Origin: Acarospora socialis
Taxonomy: Eukaryota > Ascomycota > Lecanoromycetes > Acarosporales > Acarosporaceae
DNA: 64,000 nt
Reading direction: 5' to 3'
Assembly (NCBI GenBank): GCA_025617375.2
Contig: JAMYGW020000012.1
Coordinates: 992,001-1,056,000 of the forward strand
Part shown: positions 1 through 10,038 of the stretch, piece by piece
Position numbering within the stretch: position 1 is the stretch's first letter
Layout of the letters: every line of letters starts with the position of its first letter
Made by a program: the position numbers and the translations under genes
Notes under the pieces: model-generated
What the model was told of the DNA's origin: nothing
Database searches by the model: none
What the model saw: only the letters and a program-made list of their open reading frames with translations

Positions 1-43
1 AGTATCAAGAGGTCTGCAGTCGCTAATCTGAAGAACGGCATTT

Positions 44-466
44 CTACTCCCTGATATTACCTGCTCTTGTACATCGACAACCTCGGAAAGGCAGCACGGC
101 ATCTTTAAAGGCTGCCTCCATGTCAGGATGGCTGGCTGAGTCGTCTGCGGAAATGGTCTCTGAAGCTTTTATGATTGTCGCCAATAAATGAAGCGCTTTT
201 AGAGCCGCCGAGCCGTGCCTGTCGTGCACGGTTATCATCGCAGCTGTTTCCAGCGTTTTACACAGCCATCGGAACTTTTGTGAGAGTATGAACCGAGTTC
301 GTTCCCAAGGTGATTGAAAGTCATTCGATAGCTCGCCAATTGAAACACCTATTGCCTTGAGAGAACCCATCAGCACAAAATACCGGTTATGGAAAGATAT
401 AGTTAAGGTACACGGTAAAGCCCTTGAACTGCCTGAATGGCAGGTTGAATAGGAATTATAGGTCAT
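44..466 (-). CDS. Unrecognised ORF, possibly an exon of a gene leaving the window
   Basis: An open frame of 140 codons whose amino-acid composition looks protein-like, with helical stretches rich in Leu, Ala, Lys and Glu in its second half. I do not recognise a domain. A GTAATA donor-like site lies just before its stop, so the reading could continue by splicing beyond the left edge. The start is uncertain and no neighbour supports a function. It may also be chance coding. Confidence 0.25.
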   Translation of the reverse strand: MTYNSYSTCHSGSSRALPCTLTISFHNRYFVLMGSLKAIGVSIGELSNDFQSPWERTRFILSQKFRWLCKTLETAAMITVHDRHGSAALKALHLLATIIKASETISADDSASHPDMEAAFKDAVLPFRGCRCTRAGNIRE

Positions 467-694
467 GCGATGTGTTTATGGGACGCTGAGAAAGTCAAAT
501 AGGCTGAGTATTGGCTTGCCCGTTGCGTCGCCATCATTGTTGTCCTGTACAGCGGGGGTGCGGGGTTGGCAACTTGAAAGGCGGAAGCATTACAGTGCTC
601 AACGCAAGTTGGTCAGATAAAGCTTCAAGGACCTATCCGCTGGCAGAAAGGAACGTGTTGGCTCAGAGTGTGCGGCACGGTCTAAATGTTGGCT

Positions 695-2328
695 ATGGCG
701 CTCAATGTGCAGAGCAATGACTACAGCAACGAGTCCAACAGTCCACCATTCAAGGTGACTTGGCAGTGTGAGACAACGTGTTCGCGTTGCTAATGTGGAT
801 CATGATATAGCTAAAGAATCCCGAGCTACTTCACCAACAGTCATTTGTAGATGGGAAATGGGTCGAGTCAATATCAAAAGAACGATTTGACGTTCTCGGT
901 TCAGCCCTAGATCCACCCGCCCACGCCCATACTGACTCTCACCGCAGACCCGGGCACCGGCAAACCATGGGCGTCATGCCCGACCAATACTGTGGAAGAC
1001 GTCAACACTGCCGTGCAGAGCTCACACAACGCCTTACAGACTTATAAGCTACTCAACCCCCGCGCACGCGCCAAGCTGCTCATGAAATGGAACGATCTCA
1101 TCACTGACTCTCGGGACGATCTTGCTATGATCCTCGTGTATGAAACCGGCAACCCCTAGCTGAAGCCTACGGAGAGATTGACTACGCCCTCGGCTTCACG
1201 TGGTGGTTCGTGGGCGAGGCCGAGCGGATCCAGGGTACCGTCTCCATGCCCGCGGCCCCGAACCGGCGGGTCATCACCATCAAGCAACCCATCGGCGTCG
1301 CTGTTGCACTGGTCCCATGGAACTTCCCTGTCGCCATGGTGTTGCGCAAAGCGGGCGCCGCCCTGGCCGCGGGCTGTACCCTCATCGTCAAACCCTCGCC
1401 GGAAACGCCTCTTAGCTGCCTCGCACTCGCACACTTGGCGGCACAGGCGGGGTTTTCCCCTGGTGTATTCAACGTGCTGACGACGGACTTGGAGAATACG
1501 CCCCGGTTCAGTGAGGCGTTATGTAAGCACCGCCTGGTCAAGAAAGTCACCTTCACCGGATCCACGGCCGTCGGCAAGATCGTGGCGCGGCATTGTGCCG
1601 AAGGTCTGAAGAAGGTGACGCTCGAACTTGGTGGCAACTGTCCGTTTATCGTTTTCGACGACGCGGACCTACAGCAGGCCCTCGATGCGCTCATGCTGTT
1701 GAAGTGGAGACATGCTGGCCAGGCTTGCATAACCGCGAACAGAGTCTATGTACACAGTAGCGTTATCGACGAGTTCACACAGATGCTCACCGACGCCACG
1801 AAGAAGCTCAACATAGGGCACGGCGCCAAGGACGGCACCACCATGGGCCCTGTCACCACGCCGCGCGGTATAACCAAAGCTATGAATCAAGTCTCTGATG
1901 CCTTGAATCTCGGCGCAAGGGTCGTGTTGGGCGGAGGACCAGTCCGGGACCGCCCCGGCTACTTCTTCCCTCCGACCATTCTCACGAACATGGCAGCAAA
2001 CATGCTGCTTTCCCGTGAGGAGACATTCGCACCCGTCTGCGCTCTATACTCCTTCTCGACCGAGGCTGAGGCCGTGAAAGCGGCGAACGACACGAGTATG
2101 GGCCTTGCGAGTTACTTCTTCACGAAAGATGTGGATCGCACGTGGAGGCTGCTGGAGAACCTGGAGGCGGGAATGGTGGGGATGAATACGGGGAATTCGT
2201 CAGCGGCGGAGAGCCCCTTCGGAGGGATCAAGGAGTCGGGGTATGGCAAGGAGAGTGGGAAGGACGTTGCGGTCGCGGAGTATCTGATTACGAAGACGGG
2301 GACCTTGACCGTCGCGGATCATTACTAG
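695..2328 (+). pseudogene. Succinate-semialdehyde dehydrogenase with a single frameshift
   Basis: NAD(P)-dependent aldehyde dehydrogenase family. It would oxidise succinic semialdehyde to succinate, the last step of the GABA shunt. Exons are 695-754, 841-898 and 948-2328; both introns are GT..AG and the second has a CTGAC branch site. The N-terminal FVDGKW motif, the NAD-binding core with PWNFP, the general-base Glu in LELGG (about residue 266), the nucleophile Cys in GQACITANR (about residue 300) and the C-terminal ESPFGGIKESGYGKE motif are all visible. One base is missing near 1155, between ETGNP and LAEAYGE. Exon lengths sum to 1499 nt, exactly one short of 500 codons, and everything else is intact. 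Either the gene is recently dead or this is a sequencing error. A 24-nt intron over the spot is too short to be credible. Substrate is inferred from overall similarity; another aldehyde dehydrogenase subfamily is possible. Confidence 0.85.
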
Positions 2329-3520
2329 GAGGGGATCAGCCTGGCCCGATACTCACTGGCTCACGGACTTAGACAGGGTCATAGGTAGTCACTGATATTC
2401 TGGAAATGTGCAAAAACGACTATTTCCAGGGGCGGCTTGTCGAATGGTCGTCCAGTGCCATAGCGGGGTGGAGAAGACTCGTTTGGCGGCCGTGTCTTGG
2501 ATGTAAATATCCATGTAAACAAAACATTGAGCTCTGACTCACGCGTCGAGCAACGCGTACTCGAGATTGCTGCCTAAAGTTCTTCTCTTTTGGTTTACCT
2601 TCGTAAAGCCGTCAAGGATTCAGTTGGATGCTCGCAGACGCTCATCTCGGCCGCCGCACCTGCACCTGGACCCGCCCTCGCCCCCCGCATTACGCCCAAC
2701 GGTTGTGACAGTCATGGTAAGAGACTCGACGGGCAACGGCCTGCATCTCTCAGCCGGGTCTCATCACTCCTGCATCGGCTTGATATCCGGGCCCGCAAGG
2801 GTGTGGTGACTTTGCACGGGTCCCGTCCTTTTATCAGTCGCTTCTGTATCGATGTAATCTATGTTGATGCAGATCTTCCTCGACATGACTCACTGCTGAA
2901 TTCGCTCTCATCTTATTGCAACCATCAGCAAGCCTTTGCTTGTGATGTCACAGAGCTGAGGGAGCTTGCATGAGGGTAGCAAACTGCATATGGTTCTGCT
3001 GCGTCGAGCCCGGCTTGACATCCCTTTGAAGCTCTTCTACTCCAATGACTCCCAATGCAAACGACTGAAGCATAGCTCTTCATCATATCTCATATCTTCG
3101 AGCATAATCCCGTAGCACCCGTCTGCATGCTGAAAAGTTTGTTCTATCTGTCCATTTAATACACTGTGTTCTTCCTGTTCGGTCTGATTTGCAATGGAGG
3201 ACCCTATTCACTTCGCGTCTCTCATATCATTGGATGTCAACATGACATCAGTCAACTTGCACTGGCTACATGATCTTCCTATCATTCCAAGCACCGAATA
3301 AGCGACTTCTGGCAGTGCAGGACATCCCCGAATGCGCGCCGGTGACCCGCGGTTTTCTTGCCAGTTTTGTTCCCAGCCCGAGTCCGGTGCTGACTCTCTT
3401 CTATAAAATGGTCCGTTCTCTCTCATGGTTATCACAACATCACATCGCCCCTAGACTGTCATTGATAGCTAGATTCGGAGCTTTGAGTAAGTTCTTCTTT
3501 CGAGTTACACCACCGTCACC
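2329..3520. other. Intergenic stretch, no gene seen
   Basis: Only short overlapping ORFs on both strands, none with recognisable motifs or splice support. A CACC context directly precedes the ATG of the next gene at 3521. No repeat was noticed. Confidence 0.5.
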
Positions 3521-5052
3521 ATGGATGAACTGACTGGGCAACCTTATCCTAGCCTGGACATGCATCGGTTCATGGACAAGCTTGGCTTCAAGCCGAAAAC
3601 AACACGGATGCAAGAACTTTACGACTACCTTCGCAGGTTTCACCAAGACGAGCCACATAAACACCGACGGGACCTGAACACTAAGGTGAACATGGATCTT
3701 GTCAATGCAGAGACTCACAATTTCATGCGTCTTTCCGGCAACCGCTATTTCGGCCCTACATATCGATCCCACCTAAACGATACCGCCAAAACTTTCATAG
3801 AAGCCACAAATGGCCCCTAGTATGGCTGTGATACCACGCTTGAACTATAAGCTAATGCTTGTGAAGTCTCCATGAGCAGTTTAGCCCGATACGAAGTGCC
3901 TTACTGAGACTCTCCCGAAATCACTACAAAGTAAGTATTCCTGTCACAAAGGAAAGGCTCTTCTAATGACAGCTGCAGCGAGTCAAGCGTCAGCGAGAAA
4001 ACGTTCGCTCCAGCGAAAGAGGGATTCCACCGCTTCTGTGAGTCAGGGTTCTTCTTCTCCCTTTAGCATGGAACTGACGATCTCGGTTGCGCGAGTGTCC
4101 AAGGTCCTCGTCTCCAGAAGGGAATAGTCTTTACACGCCGTCAGAAGGAGACTCGAGTGATCTCAGCTAAGAGATGATGTTATTCTATAGTAGAGAAGAC
4201 ACTGGCTTGGAGTATATCCACCTACACAGCATCTTCAACTTGTGTCTTGACTGACAAACTGCAAGGCGAGAATTTTCACCCATAGCGGCGCGGAGGTCCG
4301 AGCCAAGTTCGAGGCCGTCACAATCACTCGGACAGGTCAGTCATGTCGAACATGCTTCTGCAGCTTGAACTAACTTTGACAAGCGCACTCGTCGAACGTC
4401 CGCTGTCCCATCCTCAACCCAGACCAATACTATTGAGCCCTGGAATCATTCAAGCTGTGCTGTGGACTGGAAGTCTGTGCGAATGAGGATGGACAGTCCA
4501 AGCGGGCAGCAGCTACCGATTTCCTGTTCAACTCGATCGTCGACATCGAACAACAGAAGCACTTCATCCGAACCGGCAAACAGGCGAAGATCTAGGAACC
4601 AGTATGATGAGCCAGCGGCTGTGACGCCTGTGGGCCAATCTCGACTACGTCCGACTGCAAACGCCACAAGCGCGCGGGATTGTCACGATGCGCAGTTCCA
4701 GCCGGCCGATTTGGAGGTGCACTTCTGTGTTCCCAACGCTCGGAACGCCTTCGAGAGATGACCGCACGGCGGCATACGGTGGACTACCATCGACACTTTT
4801 TTCGAACTGATTCGCGATAGCTGCCGCCTCAAAGGACATCTCACTGCAGTCAAGTTCACCTTGATCGACGCAAGCCCAGCGCGGACGTGGACAGTGGAGA
4901 AGGGAGATGCCGTTACGTTCGAATTCGTCAAGACTAAGACAAGGAAGATCATAGCGGGAGGCATATATGCTGGTATCTTTGAAATCCTCATGGAGCCCAT
5001 CGTGGAGATGGACGAGGAAGACATCAACGAAGACGGCATACTCGATGTTTGA
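3521..5052 (+). pseudogene. Two-domain family member 4 (unknown function), with an in-frame stop
   Basis: Fourth and most degraded copy of a family also found at 7710-10038, 12957-14875 and 26102-27641. Exon 1 (3521-3819) encodes the helical N-terminal domain, with an LRRF motif matching SFRR/SFRK of the other copies. Intron 3820-3866 is phase 2 and starts inside what looks like a TAG stop. Exon 2 is 3867-3930, and the next intron opens at GTAAGT 3931 in phase 0. Both phases match the paralogues. Middle exons are unresolved; a plausible one ends at 4335, followed by an intron to 4383 with a GAACTAACT branch site. The last exon begins at 4384 and carries a Ser/Asn/Arg-rich linker, then the C-terminal domain (VKFTLID, WTVEKGDAVTFEF, FEILMEPI). 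A TGA at 4759-4761 interrupts the start of that domain, while homology runs on for about 97 codons. No product is recognised; the copy is probably decaying. Confidence 0.55.
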
Positions 5053-6082
5053 GGGCCGTCGAAATTCATATTGATCACGTGGTCGGAAGGCGGCCCTGCC
5101 ACTGGTTTTCTTTTATTGAATGATGCAAGTCCGTTCTGTTTTCTTGTCTCTGATGTACCTCATTGCTTTGGATTGAGTCTCGTAATCAAGACCTACTTCA
5201 ATGCAATCTCTAAAAGTGCGAGGAGGAGTCTAGGGCGCCTCAAATGGGAAACTCTCAGCAAGCCGGACCTGAACCGATAATCCGCTCTTGACAGGCTAGA
5301 ACAAGTGCTTGACCTTTTGAGGCGGCCAGTCCACGTTAAACCCTGCAAGTCCCAATCAAGACTTCCGCTCACGCCGGATTTATTCATCTCCCCTCGGTGT
5401 CGATCAAGTTTTTGACTGGTTCTCTTATACTGGAGGATGGGCGATCTAATAGAACAAACATTCAAGATGCTCCCCCCGCATGGTCTGGAATCTCGATGAT
5501 GCTCGGCCGTCGGCTGCAATAATCATTGGATATGGCGTTTAGTGCTTTGAACATGTCTGTGAGTCTACGTATGCTGGTGCACTGCCTGGGCCTGGCTAGA
5601 CCGCTTGTTGCAAGGTCAAGGACCTGTCCTGAGTTGCCGAGATATTGATACCTTGGCCCCGCCACCTCTCCGGGACCCCCCATGCGCCCAACCACCTGCC
5701 TCCCCGGGCAAGCTCCCCCTTCCTCGAGGCGGACCATTGCTAGACCTCTCCCCTCACAGACGCAAAAGCTACAATAAGCAGTGAAGTTCAAAAGATCACC
5801 TCATCACCCCTCCACTTCCATCTTTACCTGTCGGGACCCAGCGAACTTTCTGCCTCCATTACGGCCTCATACTCACCATCCCATCACCACAGTCAGCTCC
5901 GCCAAAGCCCGCTCAAAAGCCCGTACGCTATCCCCGTCCCCTGTGCCACCGGCGAATGTCCCACATAAGGTCAGAGAACTTACCACAAATGACAAAATTC
6001 CCGAAAGGCGCCCCGAGGCCCGTGTCGGCTACTAGACTGGTGCGGCTGGCAGTGTCCACGTCGGGTGAGTCAAGGTCACAAA

Positions 6083-6495
6083 GGGTCAGGTCAGACTGGG
6101 ACCGGGCGTCTCGGACCATGTGGGCGTGTCTTAACACGTCCGAGGTCGAGTATGTGGACCCAGGGTCCCCGTGGGGCGGGTCGATCCGCGTTGATTGTGG
6201 CCCGGGTCAGGCGCGGGTTAGGGTTAGGGTTAGACGCACTAACTTGATCTGACCCGCACCCAGTCTGTAAGGCCGGTTTCTTTCTAGATGTGAAAATTGA
6301 AAACTGTGTATAATATTAATTATGTGAAGATGTGCATATTATATTACCATCACACACCACCGGTTCATGTGCGCGTTCCGCCTTGAACACCTGTGGGTGT
6401 GAGTATGAGCGGATTCCAGGTCACGACCCTCTACCAACCGGCACCCATTCGTGGGTCTGGGTCTCTTGAGGGATAAGCGGAACCGGACCTGACCC
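6083..6495. repeat. GC-rich patch bounded by inverted GGGTCAGGTC
   Basis: GGGTCAGGTC at 6083-6092 and its inverse at 6486-6495 bound 413 bp. The outer thirds are rich in GGGTC-type runs and the middle is AT-rich. This could be a small non-autonomous DNA element or a relic of subtelomeric DNA. No clear target-site duplication was found next to the inverted ends, so the boundaries are tentative. Confidence 0.3.
6215..6232 (+). repeat. Interstitial telomere-like repeat, three GGGTTA units
   Basis: Three perfect tandem copies of GGGTTA, the standard fungal telomere unit, sit inside a GC-rich stretch, far from any visible chromosome end. Such short tracts can mark repaired breaks or old telomeric DNA, or can be chance in G-rich sequence. 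Confidence 0.7.
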
Positions 6496-7709
6496 CTACG
6501 ACCAGCCTGTGTGGACATCCCCTTCCTTGACTACAATATCAGTTACAAAGAATGCCATCTCTCCAATTATACTGAAAAGAAAAACAACCACCAAGATGGT
6601 TCCGTTTCCACTGTTAATTTTATGTGGAGGGGTGATGGCATGGCCTTGCCGAGGGCTCATCAAGCGGCCTCAGACATGGCAGTTGACTCTCAACTTGGCC
6701 AGAAGAGGCACAACTGGAATTGGTTTCGTCAATGGCTTCTTTCTTGACTGTGGTGAGTTTGTAACAACGATATGCAGATTAGTGTAAGCATATTGGCTTG
6801 TTCAAAGAGTCGCTGGGTTGGTCAATAGGCTGGGGCTCTGTTATGACTGCGAGTATGACATGACCAACAACATCACACAGACGTCTCTATAGCGGGTCTA
6901 CCTATGATGCGCACATGAAGGGTCTCACAAGCATGTTCGATTCTCCAAATTGAGCTCAATGGGATGATACTAGAATTGAAGGAAAGCCGAGGTCTTCCCA
7001 TTGAATCGAATACCTTGATATAGCAGCAACATGGTGGGGTGCGGACTGCGCCGGCCTGAGCACCTCCGTGTGGACATTCACCTGATGCTAAAGCAAGACT
7101 GGTTAGGAACATTGATATTGCCGACTTGTTCAACGGTTAAGAGTATAGATATCGTTGGGTGCAGGGGAAAGCCTTGAGTGTCTAGAGAGCTCCGTGTACG
7201 ACAACATCTTTCCGTTTGGACTTTTAGTCATCGTTGTGGGTCTTTGGTATTAGAATATGCTGTTGAGGCGTCTCATAGTAGAATTTTTATACTTGTACTT
7301 TGCTATCCTCATGAATACTGAGATCGCGCCGTTCAGTGCCTCTCCCCTGGCCTCTGCTCTCTCCTGTCACTTTCGTTCGACCGGCATACGCCTTTTTCGA
7401 AATTCATATTAGCCAGTATATCAGCAACCATATCTCCCTGTACAACACATTTCATAACATAAAAGCTAGGCATCTCGGACATCCAAACATCGCTTCATCG
7501 TCATATGCGTCATATTTGCAGAGACCCAGAATAGATGGATACAGGAGGATATAACACGAGGAACAATGCTTTAAGACCGCTAGCAGGGCGCCAAAAATTC
7601 CGCTCAGCAGCGTAGTTGAGTTCTGGCGTCATCTCACACATAGAACTATCCACAGAATGATGCGAAATGTCAAGCCGTAAGAGAGTCGTTCATGAAGTGC
7701 CAACAGTCA

Positions 7710-10038
7710 TTACAATCCAAGAATGATCTCGTCATCGACCTCTCCGATAGCTTCTCCGCACGACGTTTCCGCTACACCGAGTGGCTCGATGAAGATTTTA
7801 AAATCATTGTTATTGTTCCGGTTTCTCCTAGTCGTTGCTTTTATATCTGCAGTTATAGAGCGTTTCATATCTTCAAAGTGGTCGGGGTCGTCCTTCCTGA
7901 TGGTGTATGTCCAAATCTGCTCATCTGTCTGGAATCTCACATGCGCAGTGTCGATTTTCCGGAACTGGGAAACCTCGTCGACAGTTTGAAATAGGGTGGT
8001 CACGGTTTGCGCGCCGAGGCTGGCGCCGGCCCACTGCGTCCACGCTATTCTGGGCACGCGAGCTTCGAGGATCCACAACTGCACGGCGATCCGAGGCTTG
8101 CGGGCCGGGGAAGTTGTCACGTTGGTTTGGGTGGGCGACTGCTCTAGTGCAGACTTTTGTACAAGTGGTTCGGGCTCAAGGGTCTGGGACATTTCCCGCT
8201 CACCGCGCGATCTAAAAGAGCTCTCGATACCAGTCGCTGACGCTGCCTCCAGGTGTGGATCTTCGTTGTCCATGGCTGGCATTGCGCTCGCTTGCTCATT
8301 AACATCTGAGGTCCCGTGCGCTTCAGGCTTCACAACGACCAGCCTGTCCAGACTAGGTGGTAGAGAGTGGGCTCGGAGACCTTGGTGAAAGATATGAGAG
8401 CTTCTACGTGAAGGTTTCCGTCTAGGCAGCAGCATGCGGGAGGCCACGCGTGGGTTCGTATTGACTCCATGAGGTCGCTTGAAAACACGACGCTCGCCAA
8501 GAGGAGTTTTAATATCAGCGGCGGAATTGGAAGCGCCTTCTTTAGACGGAGCTGTGCCAACAGGTCGTGATCGAACAGTACCGGCTGGATCTTGTGCCGG
8601 CGTGTGTTCTTCCGGGCTCGGTCTAGTGGGCTTGTTCTCGATCTGAGTCCGGTCATTCTGCGGCTTGCTGACCTTGTAGGCATCGCTGATTTTGTCTATC
8701 GTTTTTGGTCTCTTTACGACCCTGTCGGCATCAGCGAATCCCTTGTCTCCCGAAGTTCTGGTTTCTGTTGACCGGATCTTTTCGTCAACCGCCGTTTCAT
8801 GACTGGGCTTAACTGGTCCTGGGCGTTTTCTCTTACTCAACAGCTCCGATTTGAGTGTTTGGTCCTCGAACGGCGGTCGATTGGGCCTGGTAGGTCTCTT
8901 CTGAGGACCAGACTCCGGTTTTTTGGGATCCATCTGTCTTATGGCATCCTCGATGATACACTCCACTTCGTCTTGTGTAACGTCACTGGACGCTGCTAAG
9001 GCTTTTGCTAAAGCTGAGTCCTGGTTGATCGAGTTGACGTTGTCGGATTCTTCATTGTCGCTGGTGACATAGGCATGCCGGCTTTTGTTCTCTGAAGTAA
9101 TCCGAGAATTTGGTTTCGCTGGTAGGTTGGCACCCGCAATCGTGGGCTTCGTCGACGTACCGGTCTTCATATTGTCAGAGGTCAGGTTTGTTGGAAGTTT
9201 GCTATCGATTGCACTCGACCTAAAGTTACTGATTAGGTTAAGTCTACTCACGCTTGGAAGCACGGGAACGTACGTGGAGCCACTCCAACCAGGACCCTTG
9301 GTCATGGTGGCGACTGGCGCAGCGAGTTTGGTATGACTGCCAGCTACCCCGGTAGAGTTGGCATGTACCATTGGCGGATCATTGTTGTAAGGTCTGCCGC
9401 TTCTTGTCTGCGGTGCTTCGCCCTCTTTGCTCTTGGGCCGAGTGAGTTCCTTTGCCCGTAAGATATCGTCGACGTCGGGCAGATCAGGGTCTTCGACAGA
9501 GGGCTAATATGGTGGTAAGTATACCACCTTGACCTCAGATACGCACGGGGTTATACGAAATCGCTTACCGGGACGTCGCCACCTTCATTCGGTCGTTGTT
9601 CGCCTCGGGCGTTGACATGACGAACCCTATACCGATTCTGTCGGGCGAAAAGTCTACTCAAACTCCCTAAGATTCTAACGTTGTTTAGTCAATGCCGAAA
9701 GTCAACTCCCAGACAACATACCTGGTTCTGTCCCTGCGGTACTCAAGGAATGAGCCTCGTGCTCGTACCCAAAGAGTGTTGGCTGCTGGGATCTCTTTTT
9801 GTTTCGTTCTTGGGTCCGCGGCAATGCCTTCTTCAAGGAACTTTAGTGCCATTGCCCTGATTTCCTTCGACGACGAAAGCTGCATAGGTTCCGACGTAAA
9901 ATCTACGCCATCGAATCTCTCATAGGCTCTCCGAAACGACTTTACGAGGGCTTTGAGGTCGGCTGTAATGAACTCGTCCAGACGAATCTCATCACGATAG
10001 ATGTCTTCCACGGTGGGTAGCGGTTCCATATTCCGCAT
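7710..10038 (-). CDS. Two-domain family member 1, 738 aa, unknown function
   Basis: Exons read 10038-9722, 9674-9569 and 9503-7710; introns are 47 and 65 nt, phases 2 and 0, the first with a GACTAAAC branch site. The sum is exactly 739 codons. Residues 1-105 form a predicted helical N-domain with SFRRAYERF and a later LSSSKEIRAMALKFLEEG stretch. Next comes a 35-residue linker-helix exon beginning ILGSLSRLFARQNR. Some 420 low-complexity residues rich in Pro, Lys, Arg, Ser, Glu and Asp follow, as for a disordered nuclear protein, with basic clusters such as SKRKRP. The last 120 residues are the C-domain (LFQTVDEV, HVRFQTDEQ, FEDMKRSI, FKIFIEPLG), which reads as strand-strand-helix-strand. The same two ends and intron phases recur in three neighbours. 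I recognise no known domain and assign no function. Confidence 0.75.

Larger units (their letters stand above)
5053..7709. other. Long gene-poor stretch
   Basis: No credible gene. Base composition is uneven: pyrimidine-rich at 5800-5960, very GC-rich at 5930-6260, then AT-rich at 6290-6350. Short ORFs here lack motifs and splice support. The GC-rich patch and its telomere-like repeats are listed separately. Confidence 0.5.

Noticed and set aside
2567-2973. Overlapping plus-strand ORFs downstream of the aldehyde dehydrogenase
   Set aside because: Low-complexity Pro/Arg/Ser sequence in two frames at once, with no homology signal or splice context.
6214-6233. Reading the GGGTTA tract as a chromosome end
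   Set aside because: Only three units, with unique sequence and many genes on both sides.
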